Positions 8,809 through 18,234 of a DNA stretch of 64,000 nt are shown in pieces (the stretch's first letter is position 1; every line of letters starts with the position of its first letter). Position numbers and translations under genes: made by a program. The DNA comes from BOG-1184 sp964651515 (GTDB lineage Bacteria > Fibrobacterota > Chitinivibrionia > Chitinivibrionales > Chitinispirillaceae). The notes under the pieces are model-generated. The model was not told the origin of the DNA and did not search any database. It worked only from the letters and a program-made list of their open reading frames with translations. The stretch covers positions 1 to 64,000 of the forward strand of contig CAZYYB010000003.1 in assembly GCA_964651515.1 (NCBI GenBank), in the 5' to 3' direction.

Positions 8809-10485
8809 ATGATTTTTTCAAGATTAACATCCAGACTATTGTTCAGGATCTGTTTTACGACAGCGGTAGCTCTCGCCACTGCGTTTACGATTTACGGTCA
8901 GGATCTTTCGCAGTCCGCCGCACCCGGGTTTCAGAGCATGCAGGGCGTACAGGGGGGAGGCGACATGTCTGCTCCCGGATCGGTTAATTATTCCCTTTCC
9001 CCGGACTACCGTTTTTCGGGAGCAGGATCGCCGATTGACGCCGATAATTCAATCGATGAAAATGCTTATTATATCGGGGGAGGAGACGTTTTTCGAATTT
9101 ATATCGCCGACATCCCCTCGATGAATTACACCGGAACCGTTAATGAGAGCGGCGACCTTTATTTGCCGTCACTAGGTATAGCATCGCTGGGGAAAATAAC
9201 CCTTGCCCGGGCGAAAGTTCTCATTGCCGACTTTGTAAAAACAAAGCTGAAAAAACAATACGATATCCGCGTTTCATTGCTAAGAGTAAAAGATGCCTCC
9301 ATTTCGATTTCCGGTTCGGTTGCAAGTCCGGGAACCTATACCTTTCCCGGCTACTTACGCCTCTGGGATGCACTCAAGATAGCAAATAAGGAAAGGGAGC
9401 AACCTGCCACCTCCCTGTATCTGAACGACTACAACCTCCGGGCGGTGGGGTTGCGGCACCTCGGCGGCGACTCCCTGATCACCTGCGACCTGCTCATTTA
9501 CCTTCTCAAGGGCGATTTCTCGCAGAATCCCTACATCTATCCGGGCGATTACCTGACGATTCTTCCTGCGACCAACCGGGTGTATGTCGGCGGGGGTATC
9601 AAGGGGGTGCTCAGCGGACTGGTGCCCATTCATCAGGATGAGCGGATCGGCGATTTTTTCTCGTTTTTTTCCTTTGACCCGAATGCCGATTCGCAACATA
9701 TCCTCATTCAAAGGATGGATGAATCGCGCAACTACCAGATTACGACGATTGACATTGCCTCGAAGGAGAGCCGGGATTTTCGCCTGAAAAACAACGACAT
9801 CATCACGGTTCCCTATTTAAAGGACTTTTCCGAAATATTCATCGTATCCGTTGCCGGGGAGGTCAATCATCCCGGCGTCTACCCCATTTCAAAACGGAAA
9901 ACGACGGTTCATCAGGTTCTTTCCCTCGCGGGTGAGTATACGCCATTTGCAAATGCTGATAAAGCGGCCGTCATCAGGCACAGCAAGATTCCCGCCAGCC
10001 TTTTTTCTCATGGCAGCTCGCAGGAGTTGAATGAACCCCTTGCCGCCATGCGTCCGGAACTCAGTTCCGGACTGGTCATGATGACGGCTACCAAGGATTA
10101 TTCGGTCATTCTGATAAAAGATCATCCCGAAACGATCCTCGAACCGAATGACCAGATTGTCATTCCCCGCGCCGAACATATGGTTTACATAAGCGGAAGC
10201 GTCGATCGTCCGGGAGCCTACGCCTTCAGCCCGAATAAGAAGGTGAATTATTACATCGATCTTGCGGGCGGCATTACTTCCCGGGCAAACAAAGACAATA
10301 TCACCATCGCAGAAGTTTACGGGGATGTCTTCCAGACTTCCACACGGACGGACGTGGAAGACGGGGACATCATCGTCGTACCGCTCGCCCAACAGTACCG
10401 GTTCCTGACGACGATCCTTCTTCCGCTCGCTAGTCTCTTTATCGCAACGGCGGGCCTGCTGGCTGCGCTCTTTATAAAGGCTTAA
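8809..10485 (+). CDS. Wza-type polysaccharide export protein with SLBB domains
   Basis: After an N-terminal signal sequence (to about residue 30) comes a polysaccharide biosynthesis/export domain (about 85-165: GGGDVFRIYIADIP, ESGDLYLPSLG) and then several soluble-ligand-binding beta-grasp repeats: SGSVASPGTYTFPG near 170, a degenerate one near 260, VAGEVNHPGVYPISK near 350 and SGSVDRPGAYAFSP near 465. A hydrophobic helix ends the protein (about 535-556). There is no lipobox cysteine, unlike E. coli Wza. It would form the outer-membrane or trans-periplasmic exit of the polymer made by the two genes upstream. Its stop overlaps that of the convergent rmlD-like gene by four bases. Confidence 0.88.
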   Translation: MIFSRLTSRLLFRICFTTAVALATAFTIYGQDLSQSAAPGFQSMQGVQGGGDMSAPGSVNYSLSPDYRFSGAGSPIDADNSIDENAYYIGGGDVFRIYIADIPSMNYTGTVNESGDLYLPSLGIASLGKITLARAKVLIADFVKTKLKKQYDIRVSLLRVKDASISISGSVASPGTYTFPGYLRLWDALKIANKEREQPATSLYLNDYNLRAVGLRHLGGDSLITCDLLIYLLKGDFSQNPYIYPGDYLTILPATNRVYVGGGIKGVLSGLVPIHQDERIGDFFSFFSFDPNADSQHILIQRMDESRNYQITTIDIASKESRDFRLKNNDIITVPYLKDFSEIFIVSVAGEVNHPGVYPISKRKTTVHQVLSLAGEYTPFANADKAAVIRHSKIPASLFSHGSSQELNEPLAAMRPELSSGLVMMTATKDYSVILIKDHPETILEPNDQIVIPRAEHMVYISGSVDRPGAYAFSPNKKVNYYIDLAGGITSRANKDNITIAEVYGDVFQTSTRTDVEDGDIIVVPLAQQYRFLTTILLPLASLFIATAGLLAALFIKA

Positions 10486-11426
10486 AGGGGCGAATCACCC
10501 GTTGGTAACCCCGTTCGATTCGTCATCCTGCGGATGGAATCCAATGCTTTAATTTCCTTAAGGATACTCTTCGGCCGGTACCCGAGCGAGAATGCCCTGA
10601 CGCTGTCGAAGGAAACATCGCGCGGGCGCGGTGCGAGCCTGACGCTGTCGGCGGCCCGGGCTTCCCTGATATTCGAGCCGTCTCTCCCCAAAGCGGCGGC
10701 GACGATCTTTCCAAACTCGTAGCGGGAGATCCGCTCTTTTCCTCCCAGATGAATCAATCCCGGCGGCTTTTCCAGCATCAGCAGAATCCCGGCTGCCGCG
10801 GTCGTGCCGCTTACCGGGGTCCGGAACTCATCGACAAACAAGGAGATCGTCGTTCCTTCCGTCAAAGCGCGGATAAGCGGCTGGATCGAACTCTGCGCTC
10901 CGGGCGGTACATCGCCGAACATGAGCGGCATGCGGCAGATGGTCATCGCCGTATGCCGGGCGCGCATCGCGCGTTCCGCCTCGACTTTCTGCTCGCCGTA
11001 GAGATTTATCGGCGAGGGATCGCTTGCCTCGGAGTAGGGAGGGCGGGTACCGTCGAAGACGAGATCCGTGGAGGTAAACAGGCAGGGAATACGGGCATCG
11101 CTGCATAACCCGGCAAGTGCAACGGCGGCATCGACATTGATACGCCGGGAACCTGCGGGGTCTTCCATGCACCGGTCGGGGCTTGCAATGGCTGCCGCAT
11201 GAATGACGGCATCGGGACGAACCCGCTGCATGAGTGCCTTCACTTCGACGTAGCTTCCGAGGTCGCACGGCTCATGGGCAATGCCGGGCAGTGCGATCGG
11301 ATGCCGATGGAAGACGCCGCTGACCTCGTAGTGCTGCATGGCGAGCCGGCAGATGTTCCAGCCGAGGAACCCGCCCGCCCCGGTCACGAGAAGTTTTTTT
11401 GGTAAACGCCGATCCATTGCACTCAT
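10482..11426 (-). CDS. RmlD-like NAD(P)-dependent sugar-nucleotide reductase
   Basis: The 314-residue protein begins KKLLVTGAGGFLGWNICRLAM, a Rossmann TGxxGxxG motif of extended short-chain dehydrogenases. It continues with DAVIHAAAIASPDRCM and STDLVFDGTRPPYSE, and the catalytic YxxxK is NLYGEQKVEAE. The pattern is closest to the dTDP-4-dehydrorhamnose reductase subgroup (RmlD_sub_bind), but no rmlABC genes are nearby, so the substrate is open. It lies four bases downstream of folD and is probably translated from the same message. It may supply a deoxysugar for surface polymer. Confidence 0.75.
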   Translation of the reverse strand: MSAMDRRLPKKLLVTGAGGFLGWNICRLAMQHYEVSGVFHRHPIALPGIAHEPCDLGSYVEVKALMQRVRPDAVIHAAAIASPDRCMEDPAGSRRINVDAAVALAGLCSDARIPCLFTSTDLVFDGTRPPYSEASDPSPINLYGEQKVEAERAMRARHTAMTICRMPLMFGDVPPGAQSSIQPLIRALTEGTTISLFVDEFRTPVSGTTAAAGILLMLEKPPGLIHLGGKERISRYEFGKIVAAALGRDGSNIREARAADSVRLAPRPRDVSFDSVRAFSLGYRPKSILKEIKALDSIRRMTNRTGLPTGDSPL

Positions 11427-11430
11427 ACGG

Positions 11431-12294
11431 TTATGGTGTGGGGTTCAGGCCGACTGCCCGCTCAGCCGCATCCATGGTCTGGATCAGCAGCGCGGCGATG
11501 GTCATGGGACCGACGCCCCCCGGAACAGGCGTATAGGCGGAACAATGCGGAATTGCCGACTCCAGGTCGATGTCGCCGATGCCGCCGGGATGGTACCCGG
11601 CGTCGATGAGGGTTGCCCCCTGCCTGATCCACTCCCCACGGATGAATTTCGGTTTGCCAACCGCGCCGATGACGATATCGGCTTCCCGGATAATGTGAGG
11701 GAGGTCCGTGGTTCTTGAGTGACAGATAGTCACCGTCGCGTTTAAATTAAGAAGCATGAGCGCCATGGGCTTGCCGAGTATGGCGCTCCTGCCGACAACA
11801 ACCGCCCTTTTGCCTTCGATGGCAATGCCGTAATGCTGCATAAGCCTGATGATGCCGGACGGGGTGGCGCTTCCGAATGCGGGTTCGTTCATCGCCATGC
11901 GGCCGAACCCCAGACAGGTAACGCCGTCGACATCTTTTTCAGGCGCAATGCGATCGAATGCGATTCGCTCGTTTATCTGGCTCGGGACCGGGTGCTGCAG
12001 CAGGATCCCCTGAATTTGCCGGTCCTCGTTAAGGGTATCGATGGCGTCGATGAGTTCGGTCGTCGTCGTTGCATCGCCCAGATGAATTCGCCTCGATCCC
12101 ATGCCTACCCGTGCGCAGGCACTCCCCTTCATTTTCACGTACGTGGCGGAAGAGGGATCGCCTCCAACCAGGATGGTTGCAAGCGTCGGCACCTCTCCTG
12201 CACAGCGCTCACGATAGCGATCGACACGGATTTTTAATTGGGCTTCAATAGTTTTGGAGAGTGTTTTCCCATCCAATATCAACGGAGTAATCAT
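11431..12294 (-). CDS. folD: Bifunctional methylenetetrahydrofolate dehydrogenase/cyclohydrolase
   Basis: FolD interconverts methylene-, methenyl- and formyl-tetrahydrofolate using NADP. The sequence has ATILVGGDPSSATYVKMKG with the catalytic Lys, GILLQHPVPSQI, VVVGRSAILGKPMALMLL and the C-terminal PGGVGPMTIAALL. The open frame reaches far upstream, but the family starts at MITPLILDGK, so the ATG at 12294 is used; it has an AAAAGGGG-type ribosome site. This gives 287 residues (usual 280-295). It is divergent from the GT-C gene at 12451 and precedes the rmlD-like gene. Confidence 0.95.
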   Translation of the reverse strand: MITPLILDGKTLSKTIEAQLKIRVDRYRERCAGEVPTLATILVGGDPSSATYVKMKGSACARVGMGSRRIHLGDATTTTELIDAIDTLNEDRQIQGILLQHPVPSQINERIAFDRIAPEKDVDGVTCLGFGRMAMNEPAFGSATPSGIIRLMQHYGIAIEGKRAVVVGRSAILGKPMALMLLNLNATVTICHSRTTDLPHIIREADIVIGAVGKPKFIRGEWIRQGATLIDAGYHPGGIGDIDLESAIPHCSAYTPVPGGVGPMTIAALLIQTMDAAERAVGLNPTP

Positions 12295-12450
12295 GCCGAC
12301 GCACCCCTTTTCTGCCGCAATTTGCCTGGTGAAGTTAATAAAAAATACTCTATTGCTGCGCATCGGGTCGTTCCCGACCAGGGGGGCGATATCCTTGCCC
12401 GGCATGCATAAATTTACAGTGGAATACCAGGCTTTAATTATTTTTTTCAA

Positions 12451-14055
12451 ATGCAGCCCCCATCCCCCGCTCACAGGCTCTTCCGCTCCGCTTTCCTTTC
12501 CTGCGTCGTTCTCCTGGCCGCATTTATAGTCCTGAGCATTCAGTCCTTCCGCAATCCCTCCCTGCTTCCGAACGGTCTTTTCACTTACGATGAAGCCGAT
12601 TACATGTTTGCGGCCAACAGGGGTTTTATTGCGAATTATTTCGATGTCGGATCCCAATCGATTTTTGCGTATATTTCCGCAGGCCTGAAGCATGGAATGA
12701 AGAAATCCGGATGGTCGGCGCTGTCGAAATCGGTGCGGGAAAGCAATGACGTCTGCTTCTATCGCCATTTTCACGGCCCTCTTTATTTTTATTGGCTGTA
12801 TGGGGCGGAAAAACTTGGAATGTCGACGGAGACCGGTTTCAGATACGCAACCTTCATTACGCTTTTTATGGGTATTGCAGCCATCGTATTGATTTCCGCG
12901 AAGCTTTTCCCGGCCGGGTTCATGGTTCCATCGCTGCTCCTGGGATGGGTTCTGCTTTTAAGCCCATCGAGCATCCTCACCGTGAATCATCTGACACCTC
13001 ATGGGCTCTATATGGTGCTCTCCCTGCTCTGCCTTGGGTGCGCTGCGATTTTCTGCAAGACCGCCCGACGGTGTTACTGGTATTTATCGGTTATGGCGGC
13101 TTCTCTTTCCTTCATGACCCTCGAATACACCATGTTCCTGCTCGTCGCCCTTCTTGGAACGGTTATCCTCCGGCGTAAATTGTTTTTCACGGGGGGACGA
13201 AAGGAAACGTACCGGTTTTTCACCAATTCGGCGGCCTGTTTTTTCGGCCCGATTCTCCTGATCTGGCCCAGCGGCATCCTGAAAATGTCATTTGTTAAAG
13301 GCTACCTTTTTCAAGCCTATATGGTTTTCCATCGACCCGGCGCCTTCGGCGTTCTTTCTCCCGGGGCGCTCTGGTCGATGAGAATCCGGGAATCTCCGGC
13401 GGAATACCTGTTAATCGCGGCCGTCATAGCCGCCATCCCTTTTGTTATTAAAAAAATTTCCTTTCTTATTCCTCTCCTGATCTATTCGGCGTGCATGTCG
13501 TTTACCGCATTAAAAAACACCTCACCCCTGCCCCAATATTATTCATCCCTCTTCCCCCCCCTTTACCTTATAGGCATAGCGGAACTCGTTTGTTTTTATT
13601 CCAGACTTCGGCGATTGATGCACATTGGTCTCGTTACCTGCATCGGCATGGCTTTCCTTCTCAATTTCGCCTATTTCCTGAAAATTGCCCCGGCCTCCCT
13701 GCAGCGAATGCAATATGAGATCACTTCCTTGCATGATCTTCGGCGAATCATTGCCGATACCATCCCGGTTTTTATGGACAGAAGGTATATCCCGGCAGTC
13801 CATTATTATTTCCCTCGGACCACGAGTATCGGCTTTAACCCGGAGCACGAGAGTCCCATCGCCATTTTGGAAAACATAGCCGGTGCTTTGAAGCGGGAAC
13901 CCACCCAATCTCAGCAAGCCACGTTACTCTGGGATCGGAATGATTCAGCGTCTTCAGAGCTTATACGCAGGACATTTATTATCAACAATTCCCGCGAACT
14001 TTTCATATCCGAATCTGCGGCGCATGCCGTGGGGTATACCGTATCCTTGAAATGA
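12451..14055 (+). CDS. GT-C membrane glycosyltransferase (PMT/ArnT-like, GT39/GT83 type)
   Basis: A 534-residue protein with a first transmembrane helix near residues 13-33, directly followed by FTYDEADYMFAANRG. The acidic DE pair in the first periplasmic loop is the usual catalytic site of GT-C enzymes using polyprenyl-phosphate sugars. FYRHFHGPLYFYWLYGAEKL then matches the region before helix 2 in ArnT/PMT proteins. About ten further hydrophobic segments follow, then a soluble C-terminal part of about 120 residues. Acceptor and sugar are unknown; lipid A, lipid carrier or protein are possible. Its location suggests surface glycan work. Confidence 0.7.
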   Translation: MQPPSPAHRLFRSAFLSCVVLLAAFIVLSIQSFRNPSLLPNGLFTYDEADYMFAANRGFIANYFDVGSQSIFAYISAGLKHGMKKSGWSALSKSVRESNDVCFYRHFHGPLYFYWLYGAEKLGMSTETGFRYATFITLFMGIAAIVLISAKLFPAGFMVPSLLLGWVLLLSPSSILTVNHLTPHGLYMVLSLLCLGCAAIFCKTARRCYWYLSVMAASLSFMTLEYTMFLLVALLGTVILRRKLFFTGGRKETYRFFTNSAACFFGPILLIWPSGILKMSFVKGYLFQAYMVFHRPGAFGVLSPGALWSMRIRESPAEYLLIAAVIAAIPFVIKKISFLIPLLIYSACMSFTALKNTSPLPQYYSSLFPPLYLIGIAELVCFYSRLRRLMHIGLVTCIGMAFLLNFAYFLKIAPASLQRMQYEITSLHDLRRIIADTIPVFMDRRYIPAVHYYFPRTTSIGFNPEHESPIAILENIAGALKREPTQSQQATLLWDRNDSASSELIRRTFIINNSRELFISESAAHAVGYTVSLK

Positions 14056-14212
14056 TGCGGGTGAACGTAAAAAACGGTCGGCGCTGGACGTGCCTTTAAA
14101 ACCACGAGTCTCCGGGCGGCCGCATAATTTCCCATACTCCGTGTACCCATCATCACATATTTTTACACTCATTCTATCCACCGGCAATCCCCGCCCCCGA
14201 GGATTTTAAACG

Positions 14213-15349
14213 ATGCTCCTTGAGCTGCTCTATCACCACACCGGCATCTATCTTCTCCTGAGCCGGCTTTTCAGTACCAGCCTGGCGACCGTCATCTCCT
14301 TTCTCCTGGCAATGCTGCTGTTTCCGCCCTATATACGTTACCTGCAAAAACTTCAATTTTCCTCGGAATTCGCCGCCTCGCACGGCGGCCGGGAACCGGT
14401 GATGCCGGCGGGCATCCTTTTCCTTTTTATCATTATCCTGACCTCCCTTTTCACCGTACGCTTCAATTCGTATGTGGTATCGGCCATGGTGATCTATGTA
14501 AGTTTCAGCATCATCGGCGCCATCGACGACATTGTCAAGGTGATAAACAAACGGCGGGTGGGACGGGGTCTTCTCACCAAACAGGATTATCAATACAAGG
14601 CCGACGGCATTTCGTCGAGCCTGCGCCTGGCCCTCTATATCCTCATCTCCCTTGCCGCCGCAATCCTTGCCTATAAATATATCCCTAATATCAACGGCAC
14701 CATCAATGTGCCGTTCTTCAGTATTGTGAAAAAGTTCCCCTATCTGCCCGTCTGGCTCTTCATTCCCTACATGACCATCACCATCGCCATCCTTGCCAAC
14801 GGGGTAAATTTTACCGACGGCTTCGATACCCTTGCCGCGGTTCCGGTCATAACCGGACTCATTTTTCTCGGCGTCATTTCATTTGTTTCAAGCAACGGCG
14901 TCTGGAGCGGTTACCTCCTGATCCCGCATATTATCGGGCTGCAGGAGCTCCTGCCGCTCATCGGCGCGGTTATCGGAACCCTCCTCGCCTATCTCTGGTT
15001 CAACTCCCCGCCCTCCTCGATCATCATGGGCGATTCCGGGTCGGTCGGACTCGGCGGACTCATCGGCATTATCTTTGTCTTTACAAAGGCAGGTTTTTAC
15101 CTGCCCATCGTCTGCTTCATCTTTCTCCTCGAATTCGTCTCCGTCCTCCTGCAGATCGGCTTCTTCAAGATGACCGGCAAGCGGCTTTTTCTTATGGCGC
15201 CCATTCACCATCATTTCCAGATTAAAATGCGCACCGGAGGACTTTTCGGCGGCGAATTCCAGATCAAATCGAAAATTATCTGGCGATTTCATATTATTTC
15301 GGTGATCTGCCTCGTTATCGGGGTCGTGCTATTCCTGAAAATCCGTTAA
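14213..15349 (+). CDS. mraY: Phospho-N-acetylmuramoyl-pentapeptide transferase
   Basis: MraY transfers phospho-MurNAc-pentapeptide to undecaprenyl phosphate, making lipid I at the inner membrane. The 378 residues hold about ten membrane helices. Family motifs are visible: SIIGAIDDIVKV with the DD pair, LTKQDYQYKADG, ILANGVNFTDGFDTLAAVP, IIMGDSGSVGLGGLIG, and the histidine loop MAPIHHHFQIK that is diagnostic for MraY over WecA. Some positions differ from textbook MraY (NFTDGFD for NLTDGLD, GDSGSVGLG for GDTGSLALG). It is not beside murF or murD as in a normal dcw cluster, so it may be a relocated single copy or a second copy. Confidence 0.9.
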   Translation: MLLELLYHHTGIYLLLSRLFSTSLATVISFLLAMLLFPPYIRYLQKLQFSSEFAASHGGREPVMPAGILFLFIIILTSLFTVRFNSYVVSAMVIYVSFSIIGAIDDIVKVINKRRVGRGLLTKQDYQYKADGISSSLRLALYILISLAAAILAYKYIPNINGTINVPFFSIVKKFPYLPVWLFIPYMTITIAILANGVNFTDGFDTLAAVPVITGLIFLGVISFVSSNGVWSGYLLIPHIIGLQELLPLIGAVIGTLLAYLWFNSPPSSIIMGDSGSVGLGGLIGIIFVFTKAGFYLPIVCFIFLLEFVSVLLQIGFFKMTGKRLFLMAPIHHHFQIKMRTGGLFGGEFQIKSKIIWRFHIISVICLVIGVVLFLKIR

Positions 15350-15481
15350 ATCGCGGGCAAGGGGGCGGCCCGATGGCGGTTGCCGGTGCCCCGGAGAAAA
15401 ATCGCGAAGTATATTATACTGCGACTCGCGCCGCAACAGGTGCCCGGGAAAGTTGACTTTCTTCCGCCGGAGTGGTATGCT

Positions 15482-15871
15482 ATGGAAAACATCGAAGAGG
15501 CCGATATTGATACTATGGTAAACGGTAAAAAAATATACTACTCGATTTCCGAGGTGTGCGGGCAGACCGGCCTGGAGCCGCATGTGCTCCGCTACTGGGA
15601 GAGCGAGTTTTCCCAGTTGCGTCCGAAAAAAAACCGTGCCGGCAATCGCGCGTACCGCGATAAGGACATCGAGGTTATCCGCTTTATAAAGCATCTGCTC
15701 TACGAGGAGAAGTTTACCATTCCGGGTGCCAAGAAAAAACTCGCCGAATCGCGTCTGATCGATGGCGAACTCCTGCGCATCGAATCCGCTCCGTCCGCGT
15801 TGCCGCTCAAGGGCAATGCGGGCGAGATGAAAAAGGAATTGGAAGAGATCCTGACGCTCCTCGTCCGATGA
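15482..15871 (+). CDS. MerR-family transcriptional regulator (short)
   Basis: A 129-residue protein with a MerR winged helix: KIYYSISEVCGQTGLEPHVL (about residues 16-35), RYWESEFSQLRPKKNRAGNR and IEVIRFIKHLLYEEKFTIPGAKKKL. The effector part is only a short helix rich in acidic residues, with no cysteines for metal binding. The ATG at 15482 is chosen because of the GGAG eight or nine bases upstream; upstream extension of the frame looks non-coding. Such short MerR proteins are often found near translation or lipid genes with unknown ligands. Confidence 0.85.
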   Translation: MENIEEADIDTMVNGKKIYYSISEVCGQTGLEPHVLRYWESEFSQLRPKKNRAGNRAYRDKDIEVIRFIKHLLYEEKFTIPGAKKKLAESRLIDGELLRIESAPSALPLKGNAGEMKKELEEILTLLVR

Positions 15872-15984
15872 ATCCCCACCTCGGCGGGTGGATCGGGAGC
15901 ATTTCCGGCAGCAGTGCCGGCGTCCCTTCAAACAAGATTATTTCCAATTCCGGACCCCTGCGGTCCCACCGGACATGACGGCCT

Positions 15985-16932
15985 ATGGTGTTCTCGGCGA
16001 TAGTTTCCGCTCCTCGCTCCCGCGGGACGCTTCTGGTTGAATACCTTTCGGGCCGATTCACCTATCACGATCCCGATCACTGGCGCTCGCTCATTGCCGA
16101 AGGCAAGGTTAAACTTAACGGGTCCTCCGTGCCTGGCGACGCGCTCGTTTTCGGTGGAGACACTCTTTCCTACGACGCCGGGGAGATCGAGGAGCCGCCG
16201 GCCGATCTTTCCTACCGCATTGCCTTTGAGGACGAATGGTTTCTCTGCATCGATAAGCCGGGCAATCTGCTCGTCCATCGGGCAGGCATTTCCTTCTGCA
16301 ACAACCTTACGCACCAGCTCCGGCATATCCATACGCCGGCATTTCCGACCGCTCATCCCGTTCACCGGCTGGACCGCGAAACGTCCGGCGCGCTCATGGT
16401 GGCAAAAAATATCGAAGCGCGAGGCGCACTGGGCAGGGAGTTTGATGCCGGCAGGGTCGAAAAGAGCTACAATGCGGTCGTTCACGGCAATACTCCGACC
16501 GGGGAGGTCGATCTTCCGATCGGGAAAGTGGCCGATTCGGTAATCCCCTATAAATTCGGCGTGAATGAAAACGGCAAGGCCTGTCGGACACATATTATCG
16601 CCTGCGAAACCTTGTCCGGGGAATACTCCCTGCTGACGTTGCAGCCCCTCACCGGCAGGACGCACCAGATCCGGGTGCACTGCGCCGCCCTGGGCAACCC
16701 CATCGTCGGCGATAAACTTTACGGCCAGAGCGAAGCCGCGTATCTCGCCTGGCGCGACGATAAAACCCGCCCGTCCGATCCCCGGTGGTTTCCGCGCCAG
16801 GCGCTGCATTGCGCCTCGCTTTCATTCGTGCATCCCTATACCCGGAAGCGCTGTACCATCGCTGTTCCCCTGCGGGAGGATATGCGGGAGCTCGTTGAAA
16901 ATATCCGCGCCGGGACCGGTCATCCTCTGTAG
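15985..16932 (+). CDS. RluA-family pseudouridine synthase
   Basis: The 315-residue enzyme has an S4-like RNA-binding region (about residues 14-70: LVEYLSG...IAEGKVKLNG) and the catalytic domain with HRLDRETSGALMVAKN, whose Asp is the nucleophile, and LTGRTHQIRVHCAALGNPIVGDKLYG. It isomerises uridine in rRNA or tRNA. Whether it is RluA, RluC or RluD type cannot be told from sequence. It follows the MerR gene by 113 bases on the same strand. No terminator is evident between them. Confidence 0.88.
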   Translation: MVFSAIVSAPRSRGTLLVEYLSGRFTYHDPDHWRSLIAEGKVKLNGSSVPGDALVFGGDTLSYDAGEIEEPPADLSYRIAFEDEWFLCIDKPGNLLVHRAGISFCNNLTHQLRHIHTPAFPTAHPVHRLDRETSGALMVAKNIEARGALGREFDAGRVEKSYNAVVHGNTPTGEVDLPIGKVADSVIPYKFGVNENGKACRTHIIACETLSGEYSLLTLQPLTGRTHQIRVHCAALGNPIVGDKLYGQSEAAYLAWRDDKTRPSDPRWFPRQALHCASLSFVHPYTRKRCTIAVPLREDMRELVENIRAGTGHPL

Positions 16933-17291
16933 CTCTCCCGAAGCGGAGGAGGCCCGGTACAACCTTCCCGATTCCCCCCCCCCCGGAATTCCTGCCGGCT
17001 ACCCCCTCTTATAAATAAAATTAATTTTTTCGGGGGCACTATTATACTATTAATTTCCTCTTCCGCATATCGCACCGTCTCGTCCGTCCCGCGGACATCG
17101 GGGGAGCCGACTTCGCCTGCCCCCGACGCCGGGTTCCGCCATATTTTACGCCGCTTCTCCGTAATGCTAATGAAGGGAGCGGGAGGGGGGAGGAAGTTAC
17201 AACGCAGGGTGAAGAGAGGCGGAGTTCACTAGTGACATTGTGAAGGTGGGAAGGCGGACATGCGTTCTCCCCCCTTAATGGAAAAACAACT
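16933..17291. other. Intergenic region with an 11-C tract and AT-rich stretch
   Basis: No coding region is supported here. The left part has a run of eleven C (16974-16984) bounded by ATTCC and GGAAT. An AT-rich segment with TATTATACTATT near 17040-17053 could hold the promoter of the msrBA gene, but no clear -35 box is present at the right spacing. The bases just before 17292 contain no strong ribosome-binding site. Confidence 0.4.
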
Positions 17292-18233
17292 ATGAAAAAC
17301 GATACTACCGGCGGCAAGCTATCCCCAATGCAGTACTATGTGACTCGGCAGTGCGGGACAGAGCCTCCGTTCAAAAATCAATATTGGAACCATCACGAAC
17401 CGGGGATCTATGTGGATGTCGTCACCGGGGAACCGCTTTTCAGCTCGATCGATAAATTTGAATCCGGGTCGGGGTGGCCAAGCTTCACGCGACCGATGGA
17501 AAAAAACGGCATCATCGAAAAAACAGATGCGAGCCACGGCATGGTGCGGACGGAGGTGAGGAGTGCAAAGGGAGATTCACATCTGGGTCATGTTTTCAGC
17601 GATGGCCCGGCACCGACGGGACAACGGTATTGCATCAATTCGGCTGCGTTGAAATTCATTCCGGCCGCGGACCTCAATCGGGAGGGGTACGGCAGATATG
17701 CGGCCCTTTTTTCCGGGGAAACGGCGGCGAGGGGAAAGGGCGAAACCGCCGTCTTTGCCGCAGGCTGCTTCTGGGGCGTAGAGTACACCTTCAGCCATAT
17801 CGAGGGCGTCGTGGAAACGACGGTCGGTTACATCGGCGGCAGGGTGGCTGATCCGACCTATCCGATGGTCTGCTCCGACTCCACGGGCCATGCCGAGGCG
17901 GTGCGGATAAGGTTCGATCCGGAGATCGTCTCCTACGACCGTCTGCTCGAAATTTTCTGGCAGATGCACGACCCCACCACACCCGACCGCCAAGGAGTCG
18001 ATATCGGCTCGCAGTATCGCTCGGCGATATTCTATGCCGATGACGGGCAGAAGCGGGCGGCACTCGCGCTGAAGGCGAGCCTCGAAGCATCGGGTGCATT
18101 CCGGGCACCGATGGTGACCGAGATCGTGCCGGCAGGAAAATTCTACCCTGCGGAAGAGTACCACCAGCGCTACTTTGAGAAGCACCCCGAGCGAGCGGCG
18201 TGCAGCGTTATTTTCCACGAATTAAGCAAATGA
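17292..18233 (+). CDS. msrBA: Fused peptide methionine sulfoxide reductase MsrB-MsrA
   Basis: One 313-residue chain carries MsrB first (about 1-140) and MsrA second (about 150-313). MsrB shows GSGWPSF, HLGHVFSDGP and RYCINSAALKF with the catalytic Cys; the CxxC zinc pairs are absent, as in the zinc-free form. MsrA shows AAGCFWGVEYTF with its catalytic Cys, GYIGG, and GSQYRSAIFY. Together they reduce both R and S methionine sulfoxide. There is no signal peptide, so it is cytoplasmic. The VanZ-like gene converges from downstream with only one base between stops. Confidence 0.93.
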   Translation: MKNDTTGGKLSPMQYYVTRQCGTEPPFKNQYWNHHEPGIYVDVVTGEPLFSSIDKFESGSGWPSFTRPMEKNGIIEKTDASHGMVRTEVRSAKGDSHLGHVFSDGPAPTGQRYCINSAALKFIPAADLNREGYGRYAALFSGETAARGKGETAVFAAGCFWGVEYTFSHIEGVVETTVGYIGGRVADPTYPMVCSDSTGHAEAVRIRFDPEIVSYDRLLEIFWQMHDPTTPDRQGVDIGSQYRSAIFYADDGQKRAALALKASLEASGAFRAPMVTEIVPAGKFYPAEEYHQRYFEKHPERAACSVIFHELSK

Positions 18234-18234
18234 C

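Noticed and set aside
17042..17317. A 91-codon minus frame before msrBA
   Set aside because: Covers the AT-rich intergenic region and overlaps the msrBA start; no protein family or ribosome site.
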